The notes beneath the pieces were generated by a model, which ran no database searches, had not been told where the DNA came from, and was given only the letters and a program-made list of their open reading frames with translations. Below are positions 23,901 through 35,677 of a stretch of DNA of 52,728 nt, piece by piece. The position numbers and the translations under genes were made by a program. Within the stretch, counting starts at the first letter, position 1; every line of letters begins with the position of its first letter. The DNA comes from an uncultured Eubacteriales bacterium (GTDB taxonomy: Bacteria; Bacillota; Clostridia; Peptostreptococcales; Anaerovoracaceae): NCBI GenBank assembly GCA_902779185.1, contig CACZAM010000008.1, forward strand, positions 1 through 52,728, given 5' to 3'.

Positions 23901-24378
23901 GATGGCAGACGTTGAAGCAGCAAAGGCTGCCGCGGCTGCTGCACCTGTTGCGGCTGCAACCGGAGCTGTCGCTGCTGATGCGATTCCGGTTGAGAACAAG
24001 AAGGCATACAGACAGGTAGAGGATGAGACCATCTACATGTCGAAAGAGGAGCTTGACGCAAAGCTGAAAGCTGAGGCTGCTGCTATTGCTGCGGCAAAGA
24101 CTCCTGTTGAAGTTCCTGACGACAAGGCTGCAAAGAAGAAAGAAAAGAAAGCTAAGAAGAAAGTTGAAGTCGAGTACGAAGACGTTGAATCCGGAAGCAA
24201 GTTCCTGACTGTGCTCGCTGTGATCATCGCTCTTATTCTCATCATTCTTCTTGCGGTGATCCTGGTTCTCCAGATCGCTCCTGACAGCAGTATTGCTGCA
24301 TGGATCGATTCTCTCATTGAGAATATAACCTCGAGAGTCGGCCTGATAGAGCCGTTCACGGGGCAGTTCCTGCTATAA
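20980..24378 (+). CDS. Zinc-ribbon, acidic Glu/Pro repeat, single-pass membrane protein
   Basis: The 1132-residue protein starts with a zinc ribbon (C3, C6, C17, C20) and ends with one membrane helix at about 1075-1099 and a short tail. Between them lies about 900 residues of low-complexity acidic sequence built from EEPV/EEPA-type units. Two or three copies of a longer unit, like TxDIDELFASLTPAS, recur in it, and one Asp tract is near 22510-22555. This part is probably disordered and strongly negative, perhaps a cytosolic tether or spacer. A basic KKKEKKAKKK stretch precedes the helix. GGAGG lies 8 bp before ATG. Function is unknown. It heads a likely operon with UPF0182. Confidence 0.75.
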   Translation: MFCTNCGSKLVDGAKFCSECGARVVRPEEPVFRTNPDIQFEEPQVEAPVIETPVYDETPERPVREKVSFDWSNVVDEPQKRDLSDIKSPWGTTGGIDEKAIYAEMTPSTEKSRTMSFIDILKAEKEEKEKAAADKAIEYTEVLNFDPDLTAFEEPPQLHYAPLYEDVDEPVKTPFDIPEDEETETDFSDEALFDEPQFDEPAVEEPKLDEEVFAEPQFDEADFGEPEIEEPVFEEPLYEEPQRMAEAAEEPELQVSRETIAQFDEYVKSFEKEAGIISEPEFEELVIEEPAEEEPEFEEPVIEEPALEEPVAEEPAVEAAVYEAPKFELPDFLKKVTEFASRKNEPVFEAPVIEEPAIEEPVAEEPENEEPAAEELVFEELVVEEPVAEEPVAEEPAFEEPVAEEPVFLEPFEPEITSDIDELFASLTPASQAAAEEPVAEEEVAIEEVAEAEPEVTEEPAETFEEPKYEEIEYKEPEEAEVTLEDLYLDFESAAPSGRTMRFDASLYDEIEDDDDDDFDDDDDDKKAEEPSEAVFEEPATVEEDDIDDDDEGIDEEELFREMEETKPEMPEMTIAPPADKQEEIEALRKRLAELTGIDLYQVADLNAAMNLDELEENEESEELTVTEEAEEDNGDELFEEPSDDLFEVETTKDIDELFNELTPASAMFEPEYEPEFGVEETIEEPEAEAFEFEPEVTPDIDELFASLAPASAPAEPVIEEVTEPVIEEVVEEVPVAEPVIEEVAEPVIEEVVEEVAEVEPVIEEVAEPIVEEIEEVPVAEPVIEEVVEEAAVAEPAVEESVEDIYLQDFEPFERAPREHKEEPVFEEEFEESVEEVAPVAEAVEEPVFEDVLEVVAEEPAPVVEVIEEPVAEPVAEEVIEEAAEEAAPVEEIVEEPSVKETDALSLEELEKDLFGVNLEEETEAEETKKIDKFYTLYRKNEEFQRLLDEEYEKLKHGGGLTEEEKAAVDAVPRMADVEAAKAAAAAAPVAAATGAVAADAIPVENKKAYRQVEDETIYMSKEELDAKLKAEAAAIAAAKTPVEVPDDKAAKKKEKKAKKKVEVEYEDVESGSKFLTVLAVIIALILIILLAVILVLQIAPDSSIAAWIDSLIENITSRVGLIEPFTGQFLL

Positions 24379-24473
24379 GGCAGCAAGTAAAAACATAATC
24401 AAACCTGCAGCGGCAGCCAGACGCTGTCGCTGTAATTATTTTCACCAGTGCATCATACAGGGAGGAAAAAACA

Positions 24474-27400
24474 TTGGCAGAATATACTGATGGAAAAAGA
24501 CCAAAGAGACAAAGAAGGAAAAGACAGGTTGACCCTGAGACTCGCGCCAGACGCAGAAGAGGCCGCAGGGGATTTTCCGTGGCCATAATGCTCATAGCCC
24601 TTGTGCTGGCGTTACTCGTCATGTTCGTCGGATTCATAACCGACTGGATGTGGTTCAAGGATCTCGGCTACACCAGCGTATTCTGGAAGAGGCTGCTGAC
24701 GCAGCTCGAGCTGGGAGTACCGGTGTTCGTTGTAGTCACGCTTCTTGCGAGGTTCTATCTGCAAACCCTCAAGAACGGATATTTCAAGAAAGTTGAATCA
24801 CATGAGATCCCGAATCTCAAAAGGATAAACTCAGCGTCGTGGACGTTATCGCTGTTGTTCGGTCTGGGAATCGGCTTATATACATCCTCAGGCACATGGC
24901 TCACGTTCCTCAAATCGAAGTATTCAAGCGACTTCGGCCTGAAGGATCCTCTGTTCAATCTTGACATAGGATTCTACATCTTTAATCTGGACTGGCTCGA
25001 TAAGGTAAACGAGATCATACTCGTTTCAGTCATCGGCCTCGTGGTTGTCACGGTTGTCTACTATATGTTCCTGCTTTCTGTAAGGACGCCGGATATCTTT
25101 GATCACGAGGACGAAGAAATACCGCCGGAGCCGGAGTTTGTTGAAGAGGAAGAGGACGAGGAGCCGAAGGTCATCTACCGCACGCCTATCGATCACTCCG
25201 TGATCGGCAGAATGGCGAGGGCTGGCAGGAAGGCTGTAGAAGCCGCGTTTGACCCTAACAGAAAGAAGAAGAGAGGCCATACGACCGACATCAACAACAA
25301 CAATGTTGAGAACCTGATGAACATTGCCAGCGGCAAGCTCATCATTCTCGGAGTAATTTTCTATCTCATGCTTGCTGTTGATTTCTTCCTGAAGCAGTTC
25401 GACCTGCTGCATACCCACACGGGTGCAGTTTACGGAGCCGGATTTGTTGATGTAAATATCACTCTCTGGGTATACCGCATCATCATGCTGCTCTGCCTTG
25501 TCGGAGCTGTGACTCTTGCGATACATATCAAGAAGGGGGAGATCACAAAGCTTCTCAAGATGCCTGTGATCATGGTACTCGTATTCGCGCTGGGCGTCGG
25601 GGCAGCCAACCTTGTGCAGTCGCTTATCGTAAGCCCGGACGAAATCAACAAAGAGTCCAAATACCTCGAAAACAACATCGAATATACAAGACATGCTTAC
25701 GGTATAGATGATGTCAGAGTAGCGAACTTTGCTGCCGATGATTCGCTCACTGCTGAAACGATCAGCGAAAACGATGAAACTATCGGCAATATCCGTATCA
25801 ACGATTACGGTCCGGTAGAGGATTTCTACAACCAGACTCAGAGTATCCGTCAGTACTACAGATTCAACGATGTAGATATTGACAGATATGATATCGACGG
25901 AAGTATCACGCAGACCTACCTCTCTGCAAGAGAGATCGACGAGGAAAAGATTTCCAATACATGGATCAACAAGCACCTCAAGTATACTCACGGCTATGGC
26001 GCCGCAGTATCGATGGTAGATACAGTAACTTCTTCGGGTCAGCCTGATGTTATCGAGGGCAATATCCCGCCGGAGACCAACGTCGCTGAGCTCAAGATCG
26101 ACAGACCTGAGATATACTTTGGCGAGCTTTCAAAGGATTATGTAATTGTCAATACAAAGGAAGCTGAGTTCGACTATCCTGACGGAAGTGAGAACAAGTA
26201 TACCGAGTACGAGGGAAATACAGGTATAAAGCTGAATCTCTTCAACAGAATCCTGTTTGCTCTGAGAGAGGGCAATGTAAACATCCTCGTATCGTCGAAC
26301 ATAACTTCCAAGTCGAAGATACTGTTCGTCAGAGACGTTGTCCACAGAGTCGAAAAGATCATGCCATATCTCGCATATGAGGAAGATCCGTACATGACCA
26401 TTGTTGACGGTAAGCTCTACTGGATTCTCGATGCGTATACAACAAGCAGCAAGTATCCATACTCTGAGCCATATAACACCGATCCGAACGCGATCAATCC
26501 TACCAACTACATCAGAAACTCCATCAAGGTGGTAGTTGACGCATACGACGGAAGCACAAACTTCTACATCGTTGATGAAGAGGATCCGATCGCAAAGACA
26601 TATCAGAAGATCTATCCGAAGCTGTTCAAGTCCAGCAGTGAGATCTCTGAGGAGCTTAAACCTCACCTGAGATACCCGAACGCGATGTTCAAGATCCAGG
26701 CATATGTATATTCCAAGTACCACATGGACGAGGTCAAAGTCTTCTACCAGAAGGAGGACCTCTGGGATATCGCTCATCAGATCTACGGAACAGAAGATGT
26801 CGAGATGGATCCGAGCTACTACGTATTCAACCTGCCTGACACTGAGGAGGGCGCCGAGTTCATCAACATGGTGCCGTTCACACCGAAGTCGAAGCAGAAC
26901 ATGACCGCTATCATGATGGGACGTAATGACGGTGACAACTACGGCCAGCTGATCGTATACACGATGCCGAAGAACAAGACCATCTACGGCCCGATGCAGA
27001 TAGAGGCACAGATCGACCAGAACACTGAGATCTCCAAGGAGTTCTCACTGTGGAAACAGTCCGGATCGACCTACAAGAGAGGAGACCTCTTTGTAATACC
27101 TATCGGAACATCGCTTCTGTATGTTGAGCCGGTTTACCTCGAGGCTACAAATCAGGCTATCCCTGAAGTCAAGAGAGTAATCGTGGCTTATCAGGACAAG
27201 ATCGCTTACGAGCCTACTCTCAGCGAAGCACTGCTGAGCCTGTTCGGAGGAGATGCAGGTGACACCGGCAAGGATGTTGACGGACTTGATGGCGGAGACG
27301 CGGACGAGGATGTCAGATCACTCATCATGAAGGCGCAGAACGCATACGACAAGGCGATCGAGTGCCAGAAGAACGGTGACTGGGAAGGTTACGGTAAGTA

Positions 27401-27548
27401 CATCAGGCAGCTTGAGAACTACCTGACCAAGCTCGCTAATGAGAGCGGAACAAAGGCAGAGGCAGAGCCTGCCGCGCCGGCAGAAGAGACTGCTGCCGCA
27501 CCTGCGGAGGAGGAGCCGGCTGCTGAGACCGAAAATGAAGCGGCATAG
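24474..27548 (+). CDS. UPF0182 (COG1615) integral membrane protein
   Basis: The 1024-residue protein has a basic N-terminus (KRPKRQRRKR), about seven membrane helices in the first ~390 residues (e.g. VAIMLIALVLALLVMFVGF) and a ~550-residue outer domain. WMWFKDLGYTSVFWKRLL is the family signature. The C-terminal helical repeat (AYDKAIECQKNGDWEGYGKY) and an Ala/Glu tail also fit. The start is TTG 24474, 8 bp after GGAGG; no nearby ATG is in frame. Function of the family is unknown. It lies between the acidic zinc-ribbon protein and glutamine synthetase genes with short gaps (95 and 21 bp). Confidence 0.9.
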   Translation: MAEYTDGKRPKRQRRKRQVDPETRARRRRGRRGFSVAIMLIALVLALLVMFVGFITDWMWFKDLGYTSVFWKRLLTQLELGVPVFVVVTLLARFYLQTLKNGYFKKVESHEIPNLKRINSASWTLSLLFGLGIGLYTSSGTWLTFLKSKYSSDFGLKDPLFNLDIGFYIFNLDWLDKVNEIILVSVIGLVVVTVVYYMFLLSVRTPDIFDHEDEEIPPEPEFVEEEEDEEPKVIYRTPIDHSVIGRMARAGRKAVEAAFDPNRKKKRGHTTDINNNNVENLMNIASGKLIILGVIFYLMLAVDFFLKQFDLLHTHTGAVYGAGFVDVNITLWVYRIIMLLCLVGAVTLAIHIKKGEITKLLKMPVIMVLVFALGVGAANLVQSLIVSPDEINKESKYLENNIEYTRHAYGIDDVRVANFAADDSLTAETISENDETIGNIRINDYGPVEDFYNQTQSIRQYYRFNDVDIDRYDIDGSITQTYLSAREIDEEKISNTWINKHLKYTHGYGAAVSMVDTVTSSGQPDVIEGNIPPETNVAELKIDRPEIYFGELSKDYVIVNTKEAEFDYPDGSENKYTEYEGNTGIKLNLFNRILFALREGNVNILVSSNITSKSKILFVRDVVHRVEKIMPYLAYEEDPYMTIVDGKLYWILDAYTTSSKYPYSEPYNTDPNAINPTNYIRNSIKVVVDAYDGSTNFYIVDEEDPIAKTYQKIYPKLFKSSSEISEELKPHLRYPNAMFKIQAYVYSKYHMDEVKVFYQKEDLWDIAHQIYGTEDVEMDPSYYVFNLPDTEEGAEFINMVPFTPKSKQNMTAIMMGRNDGDNYGQLIVYTMPKNKTIYGPMQIEAQIDQNTEISKEFSLWKQSGSTYKRGDLFVIPIGTSLLYVEPVYLEATNQAIPEVKRVIVAYQDKIAYEPTLSEALLSLFGGDAGDTGKDVDGLDGGDADEDVRSLIMKAQNAYDKAIECQKNGDWEGYGKYIRQLENYLTKLANESGTKAEAEPAAPAEETAAAPAEEEPAAETENEAA

Positions 27549-27569
27549 CCAGATTGAAAGGGTTTAGAG

Positions 27570-30787
<3,218 letters not shown>

Positions 30788-30816
30788 CGGCTCGCCAATT
30801 TGCGCATGACTTTGTC

Positions 30817-30876
30817 AGAGGCCACTCTCGTGTACTCACTTACGTTCAGTAAGCTCCGTTCACTCGAGTGGCCTCT
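30817..30876. terminator. Terminator between convergent serS and decarboxylase
   Basis: An 11-bp stem AGAGGCCACTC/GAGTGGCCTCT (30817-30827/30866-30876) encloses a second small stem CTTAC/GTAAG. It lies between two convergent genes and can serve both, although T tracts are short. Confidence 0.65.
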
Positions 30877-30911
30877 TTCGCGTCCTGCATCAAATTGTCT
30901 TCGCCGTCTGT

Positions 30912-32423
30912 TTAATAGCCTGTTCCTACTTTGATCATGCCCTCATCATCGACTCCGGTTATGGTTTCGCCGGACTCAAGGATGGCTGAAATGTGACTTA
31001 TGACTTCCATCGAAAGGATCTCACCCGGGCAGGCGATAGGCGTGCCCGGCGGGTAGGTGACTATAGGATCGTAGAGGACTCGTCCGACCGCTTCATAAAG
31101 CGGCACGTATTCGCCTTCGACAGGGACGTTTGCGTAATCCAGCACTATGTCGTCGAAGGAGCGAGGGGTGCGGTCGATGCGCGTGCCTACGCCATATCCC
31201 GAAGCGATGTCCTGCAATGCTGCAAGCAGCCGTTCGTAGTCGCTCCTGGTGTTGCCCGCTCCGGTCATCAGAAGCACGTATTCTCCATGTATCATTTCCG
31301 AAATGATGCCCCTGTATCTCAGTTCCTTATCGAGACGCTCGCCCGAGAGACCGAGCTCCGACATGCTGAGGTTGATCTTGGAAGGGTCAGGACCTTCTCT
31401 GTACCGGTAAAGCGCGAAGACATCCTCGTCCTGCGAACCGGATCCCTTTACGCCGCTGCCTTTAACTATGGTAAGGCCGTTTATGCGTGAGGCCCCTTTA
31501 TAGAAACCGCGAAGGTCTTCTTTCCACGAGCCGATGATATCGCGCCATTTGCTGCGCATGATCTTTTCATTTATATCCAGGCTTGCCATCAGAAGATAGG
31601 AAGGACTCGTTGTCTGCACCATACGGAGAGCTTCGCTGACAGCATCGATGTCTACGGAATCACCGCAGATGTTGAGAATGCCGCTTCCCGTAAAGCTCAG
31701 AAGAGTCTTGTGCGTGCTGTTTACCACGATGTCGGCTCCGAGGGATTCGGCGGCGTGCTTTGGATGAGGCACATACAGACCGTCTTCTCTGGCGCTTGCG
31801 GCATCGTAGTCGAAGAACTTCAGATGTGCGCCGTGCGCCTGGTCGACTATGAGCAGCATGCCGTGCTCGTGCGCGATATCCGCGAGCACAGAGATGTCGC
31901 TGAGCATTCCGCAGTAGTTGGGGCTCGTAATGAGAACGGCGGAAGCATCGGGATTCGCGTCGCAGGCTTCCTCGAGCTCATAAGGCGATATCCCGGCTGC
32001 TATATTGTAATTCGGGTCCGTCTCGGGACGGATGTAAACCGGATTGATGCCGCCAAGCCTTAGAGCGCTGAAGGCGGCGTGGTGTGAATTGCGGCTCAGT
32101 ATAAGTTTGCCGCCGACCGGAACGCTCGAAATGATGGCGGCCAGCAGGCCCGCGCTGGAGCCGTTTACCAGCAGCTCCGTATGGCGTACGCCATACAGCT
32201 CTGCGTAATTGTCCATGACATTACGCAGAGCGCCGCGCGGGCAGAACAGCGAATCCGCCCCCGGTATCTCCGTAATGTCATAAGCGGCGGCGTTTTTCAG
32301 CAGCTGGCCGTAGCCCGCCTCATCAAAAAGCGTGCTCCGACCCTTATGCCCGGGCATGTGGAAAGACACATTGTCCGCCGCAGCGTTCTTTTTCAGAAAA
32401 TCCGCGATCGTATACTCTTTCAT
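30912..32423 (-). CDS. Orn/Lys/Arg decarboxylase (SpeA-like, PLP)
   Basis: The 503-residue fold-type I PLP enzyme has the family start FHMPGHKGR (22-30), the PLP-stacking region NGSSAG (88-92), D194 in IVDQAHGAH and the Schiff-base lysine K239 in STHKTLLSF. It matches the Bacillus-type arginine decarboxylase / YaaO-like branch of about 480-500 residues, without the N-terminal wing of E. coli enzymes. The product is probably agmatine or cadaverine, which is not decidable by eye. The start has AGGTG 6 bp upstream and a promoter at 32471-32499. It faces the rnf operon divergently. Confidence 0.88.
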   Translation of the reverse strand: MKEYTIADFLKKNAAADNVSFHMPGHKGRSTLFDEAGYGQLLKNAAAYDITEIPGADSLFCPRGALRNVMDNYAELYGVRHTELLVNGSSAGLLAAIISSVPVGGKLILSRNSHHAAFSALRLGGINPVYIRPETDPNYNIAAGISPYELEEACDANPDASAVLITSPNYCGMLSDISVLADIAHEHGMLLIVDQAHGAHLKFFDYDAASAREDGLYVPHPKHAAESLGADIVVNSTHKTLLSFTGSGILNICGDSVDIDAVSEALRMVQTTSPSYLLMASLDINEKIMRSKWRDIIGSWKEDLRGFYKGASRINGLTIVKGSGVKGSGSQDEDVFALYRYREGPDPSKINLSMSELGLSGERLDKELRYRGIISEMIHGEYVLLMTGAGNTRSDYERLLAALQDIASGYGVGTRIDRTPRSFDDIVLDYANVPVEGEYVPLYEAVGRVLYDPIVTYPPGTPIACPGEILSMEVISHISAILESGETITGVDDEGMIKVGTGY

Positions 32424-32470
32424 AACGGCACCTGTAGAATGGTTCCTTATGTTAACAATTATTATATTAG

Positions 32471-32499
32471 ATTATAGCATGGCACCGACTATTACCCAA
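32471..32499 (-). promoter_or_regulatory. Promoter of decarboxylase gene
   Basis: On the minus strand TTGGGT (32494-32499), a 17-bp spacer and TATAAT (32471-32476), with an extended TGC just before the -10, lie about 48 bp upstream of the start codon. Confidence 0.6.
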
Positions 32500-32558
32500 A
32501 TAAGCGGGGACAACATGCCGACGCGAGCGTTGTGTAGGCGCGAGCATAATCAAAATCA

Positions 32559-32619
32559 GCAGAGAAAAGTGCCGGATGCGAGACTCCCGAGGGCCCGAGC
32601 AGCCGGTACTTTTCTCTGC
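32559..32619. repeat. Long imperfect hairpin
   Basis: GCAGAGAAAAGT (32559-32570) pairs with ACTTTTCTCTGC (32608-32619), and inner CCGG pairs with CCGG. The loop is GC-rich. T tracts on both sides are weak, so it may be a terminator, a dispersed palindrome or an RNA element. Confidence 0.5.
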
Positions 32620-32828
32620 CTTGCATTTTAAAATGAACAGTCCTGTACTGTTATGTTTTTGGCAATTATTTCTTTTCTGCTTTTTTGGTATATAATTATA
32701 AGGCTGAAGACAGCGCTCTTCTTTTGTTGTGCAAAAGAATGGGCCATTTGGTTCAGAAGCGCTGAAAAACACATTAAGCACTAGTTACCGTAGAAAAAGA
32801 TATTATGTGAAAGGAGTTTTCTAAAGGG

Positions 32829-34139
32829 ATGAGCCAAAGGAAACATTTGCCAAGCATCCACGTACCGCATCACAAGAATACGGCCGCATGCGAGACCGTA
32901 ACGATGCCTATACCGGATGAGGTAAGCATCAGCATGTCCCAGAACATCGGCGCTCCTTGTCAGCCTCTCGTAGAGAAGGGTGATTATGTGAAGGTAGGAC
33001 AGAGGATCGGAGACGTACAGGCCTTTGTCAGCGCACCTATCTTCTCGAGCGTCAGCGGAACTGTCAAGTCCATCGACAAGGTCCGCGGTTCAATGGGCGG
33101 CTTTGAGACTCACATAGTTATCGAGCCTGACAAGAAGCAGGAGGTCAGCGAAGAAGTCCAGGTACCTGTCGTAAACAGCTTTGAGGATTTCGTCAAAGCT
33201 GCGAGAGACAGCGGCATGGTAGGTCTGGGAGGAGCTTCCTTCCCGACTCACGTAAAGCTGAATCCTAAGAACCTCGATGAGTGTGAGTATCTGGTGGTCA
33301 ACGCAGCAGAGTGCGAGCCGTTTATCACCACAGACAACAGAGAAATGGTAGAGAACGGTCAGGATGTTCTCGACGGCATGAAGCTTATCATGCAGTGGCT
33401 GAATCTCAAAAAAGGATTCATCGGCATCGAGACAAACAAGCCTGACGCGATCGCCAATCTCAAGAGACTGATCGAACAGAACGAGATCAATGACATCGAG
33501 ATCGTACCGCTTCCGTCCAGCTATCCGAAGGGAGCTGAGCGTGTACTCGTTTACGAGGTCACGGGAAAGACGATGAACGCGGGCGTGCTCCCTGCACAGC
33601 TCGGAGTTATTCTCGACAACGTTTCGACTGTGGGTGTTCTGGGTGAATTCTTCAAGACCGGAATGCCTATTGTCAGAAGAAGAGTAACGGTCGACGGCGA
33701 TGCTGTTGCTGAGCCTAAGAACGTATATGTTCCGATCGGTACAAGGATCGCAGACCTGGTAGAGTTCTGCGGCGGCTACAAGAAAGAGCCTCGCAAGATC
33801 ATCATGGGCGGACCTATGATGGGAAGAGCTACCAAGTCAGATGAATCCCCGACAATGAAGAATACATCTGCTGTTCTTTGCTTCAGCCAGGATATGGCAG
33901 AAGTCAAGGAAGAGACAGCATGCCTCAACTGCCAGCGCTGCCACACAGCCTGCCCGTTCGGCCTTATGCCTAGCATCTTCGCTGACGCCTATGAGGCAAA
34001 GGATGTAGACAAACTCAACAGATTCAACGTTATGCAGTGCATGGAGTGCGGCAGCTGCTCGTACACATGCCCGGCAAGACGCCCGCTTGCCCTTACTAAC
34101 AAGCTGGCAAAGATGATGGTAAAGGAGGCATCGAAGTAA
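32829..34139 (+). CDS. rnfC: Rnf complex subunit C
   Basis: The 436-residue peripheral subunit of the ferredoxin:NAD+ oxidoreductase takes electrons to or from NAD(H). The NADH/FMN-binding region (GLGGASFPTHVKL, VNAAECEPF) is like that of NuoF. Two [4Fe-4S] motifs follow near the C-terminus (CLNCQRCHTACPFG and CMECGSCSYTCPARR). It is the first gene of rnfCDGEAB and lies 1 bp before rnfD. The nearest ribosome site, AAGGAG, is 12 bp upstream. Confidence 0.95.
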   Translation: MSQRKHLPSIHVPHHKNTAACETVTMPIPDEVSISMSQNIGAPCQPLVEKGDYVKVGQRIGDVQAFVSAPIFSSVSGTVKSIDKVRGSMGGFETHIVIEPDKKQEVSEEVQVPVVNSFEDFVKAARDSGMVGLGGASFPTHVKLNPKNLDECEYLVVNAAECEPFITTDNREMVENGQDVLDGMKLIMQWLNLKKGFIGIETNKPDAIANLKRLIEQNEINDIEIVPLPSSYPKGAERVLVYEVTGKTMNAGVLPAQLGVILDNVSTVGVLGEFFKTGMPIVRRRVTVDGDAVAEPKNVYVPIGTRIADLVEFCGGYKKEPRKIIMGGPMMGRATKSDESPTMKNTSAVLCFSQDMAEVKEETACLNCQRCHTACPFGLMPSIFADAYEAKDVDKLNRFNVMQCMECGSCSYTCPARRPLALTNKLAKMMVKEASK

Positions 34140-34140
34140 T

Positions 34141-35112
34141 ATGGATAAAAAGTTTCATACTAATTTGATCGTATCCTCCTCACCGCATATCGTAACGGAA
34201 TCGGATACCACAAGGCTGATGGGATCGGTGCTTCTGGCACTCGCTCCTGCATGGATCGCCAGCATCTACATCTTTGGCCTCAGGGCCCTGCTGCTGTCGG
34301 TCGTGTGCGTTGCAGCCAGCGTACTCTTCGAGTACATTTTCAACGCAATCGTTCATAAAAAACAGACGGTCGGAGATCTTTCCGCTGCTCTGACAGGACT
34401 GCTGATCGCGTTCAACGTGCCGGCAAGCTTCCCGTTCTGGCAGGCTATCATCGGATGCCTCTTCGCCATCGTAGTAGTCAAGGGACTCTTCGGCGGAATC
34501 GGAAAGAACTTCTCGAACCCTGCTATTACAGCACGTATCTTCCTGTTCATCTCGTTCTCGGCCAACATGTCAACATGGCCTCTGACGAGACTTGCAGAAA
34601 CCACTGACGCGGTAACAGGCCCTACACCTCTTGCTCTCTATGCAGAGGGAAACATGGATCAGATCCCTGGACTCATGCAGCTTCTGCTCGGATTCCACGG
34701 CGGTTCGACCGGTGAGGTCTGCGCGCTCGCACTGCTGATCGGCGGCATCTACCTGATCGCCCGCAAGGTCATCAGCCCGGTCATCCCTTGTGCTTTCATT
34801 GGCACCGTGTTCGTATTCGGACTGATCGCAACAGGAAGCCCATACTGGGCACTCTTCCACGTGCTGTCCGGCGGCGTCATGCTCGGAGCTTTCTTCATGG
34901 CTACCGACTATGTAACATCGCCGAAGCTGCCGCTCGGCCAGCTGATCTTCGGCATCGGCTGCGGCATCATCACAATGAGCATCAGACTCTTCGGCTCGTA
35001 TCCTGAAGGCGTATCCTTCTCGATCCTGCTGATGAACATCTGCACACCGCTGCTCAACAACCTGTCCTACAAGTTCTACCTGAAGGAGGGAGGTGCTAAG
35101 AATGGAAAATAA
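34141..35112 (+). CDS. rnfD: Rnf complex subunit D
   Basis: The 323-residue membrane subunit has about nine hydrophobic segments. It contains GNFSNPAIT-type (KNFSNPAITARIF) and FMATDYVTSP segments, conserved in RnfD/NqrB and close to the covalent FMN site. It forms part of the ion-conducting core with RnfA and RnfE. Its stop overlaps the rnfG start by 11 bp, so the two are translationally coupled. Confidence 0.95.
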   Translation: MDKKFHTNLIVSSSPHIVTESDTTRLMGSVLLALAPAWIASIYIFGLRALLLSVVCVAASVLFEYIFNAIVHKKQTVGDLSAALTGLLIAFNVPASFPFWQAIIGCLFAIVVVKGLFGGIGKNFSNPAITARIFLFISFSANMSTWPLTRLAETTDAVTGPTPLALYAEGNMDQIPGLMQLLLGFHGGSTGEVCALALLIGGIYLIARKVISPVIPCAFIGTVFVFGLIATGSPYWALFHVLSGGVMLGAFFMATDYVTSPKLPLGQLIFGIGCGIITMSIRLFGSYPEGVSFSILLMNICTPLLNNLSYKFYLKEGGAKNGK

Positions 35113-35677
35113 AAACAGCGCATTCAAGGAATTCATCTCGCCTATCCTCGTACTTGTAGTGATATGCTTCGTGACGACATTCCTGCTGGCATTCACATAC
35201 GGCGTAACAGCACCGATCATTGCGGAGAATACCGCAAAGGCCGCAAGCGAAGCCCGTATGGAACTCCTGCCTGACGCAGACAACTTCAGCCCTTCGGACG
35301 CCAACCCATATATCCTCGAGGATGGCAAGGTATACGTCGAGGACTGCTACGTTGCAGACAACGGCGCCGGCATGGTAGTCACAGTAAAGACCAACTCCTA
35401 CGGCGGAATGCTTACCGCAATGGTCGGCATCGACAAGGACGGAGCCATAACAGGCGTAAAGGTCACAGATCATGCTGACACACCGGGCGTTGGTACTAAG
35501 GCGCATGATGCCGGTCACCTTTCGCAGTACGTCGGACTCACAGAGCTCACAAGCGACCAGGTCAAGTCTGATACATCCGTTCAGCACGTGACCGGAGCTT
35601 CCGTATCCTCGGGAGCTGTACACAAGGCTGTATACTGCGCACTTGCTCAGTTTGACGCGATGGGAGGTGTTAAGTAA
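35102..35677 (+). CDS. rnfG: Rnf complex subunit G (FMN-binding)
   Basis: I place the start at ATG 35102 (MENKNSAFKEF), 9 bp after GGAGG, giving 191 residues. One N-terminal membrane helix anchors an extracellular FMN-binding domain. HVTGASVSS near residue 165 holds the threonine that carries covalent FMN, attached by a flavin transferase (ApbE) not found in this window. It overlaps rnfD by 11 bp and rnfE by 1 bp. Confidence 0.94.
   Translation: MENKNSAFKEFISPILVLVVICFVTTFLLAFTYGVTAPIIAENTAKAASEARMELLPDADNFSPSDANPYILEDGKVYVEDCYVADNGAGMVVTVKTNSYGGMLTAMVGIDKDGAITGVKVTDHADTPGVGTKAHDAGHLSQYVGLTELTSDQVKSDTSVQHVTGASVSSGAVHKAVYCALAQFDAMGGVK

Larger units (their letters stand above)
32424..32828. 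other. Divergent intergenic region, decarboxylase / rnf
   Basis: It holds the decarboxylase promoter (32471-32499, minus), a long hairpin (32559-32619) and, for rnf, a TATAAT at 32691-32696 without a clear -35 box. Leader of rnf is about 130 nt with an AAGGAG at 32811-32816. No gene is seen. Confidence 0.5.
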
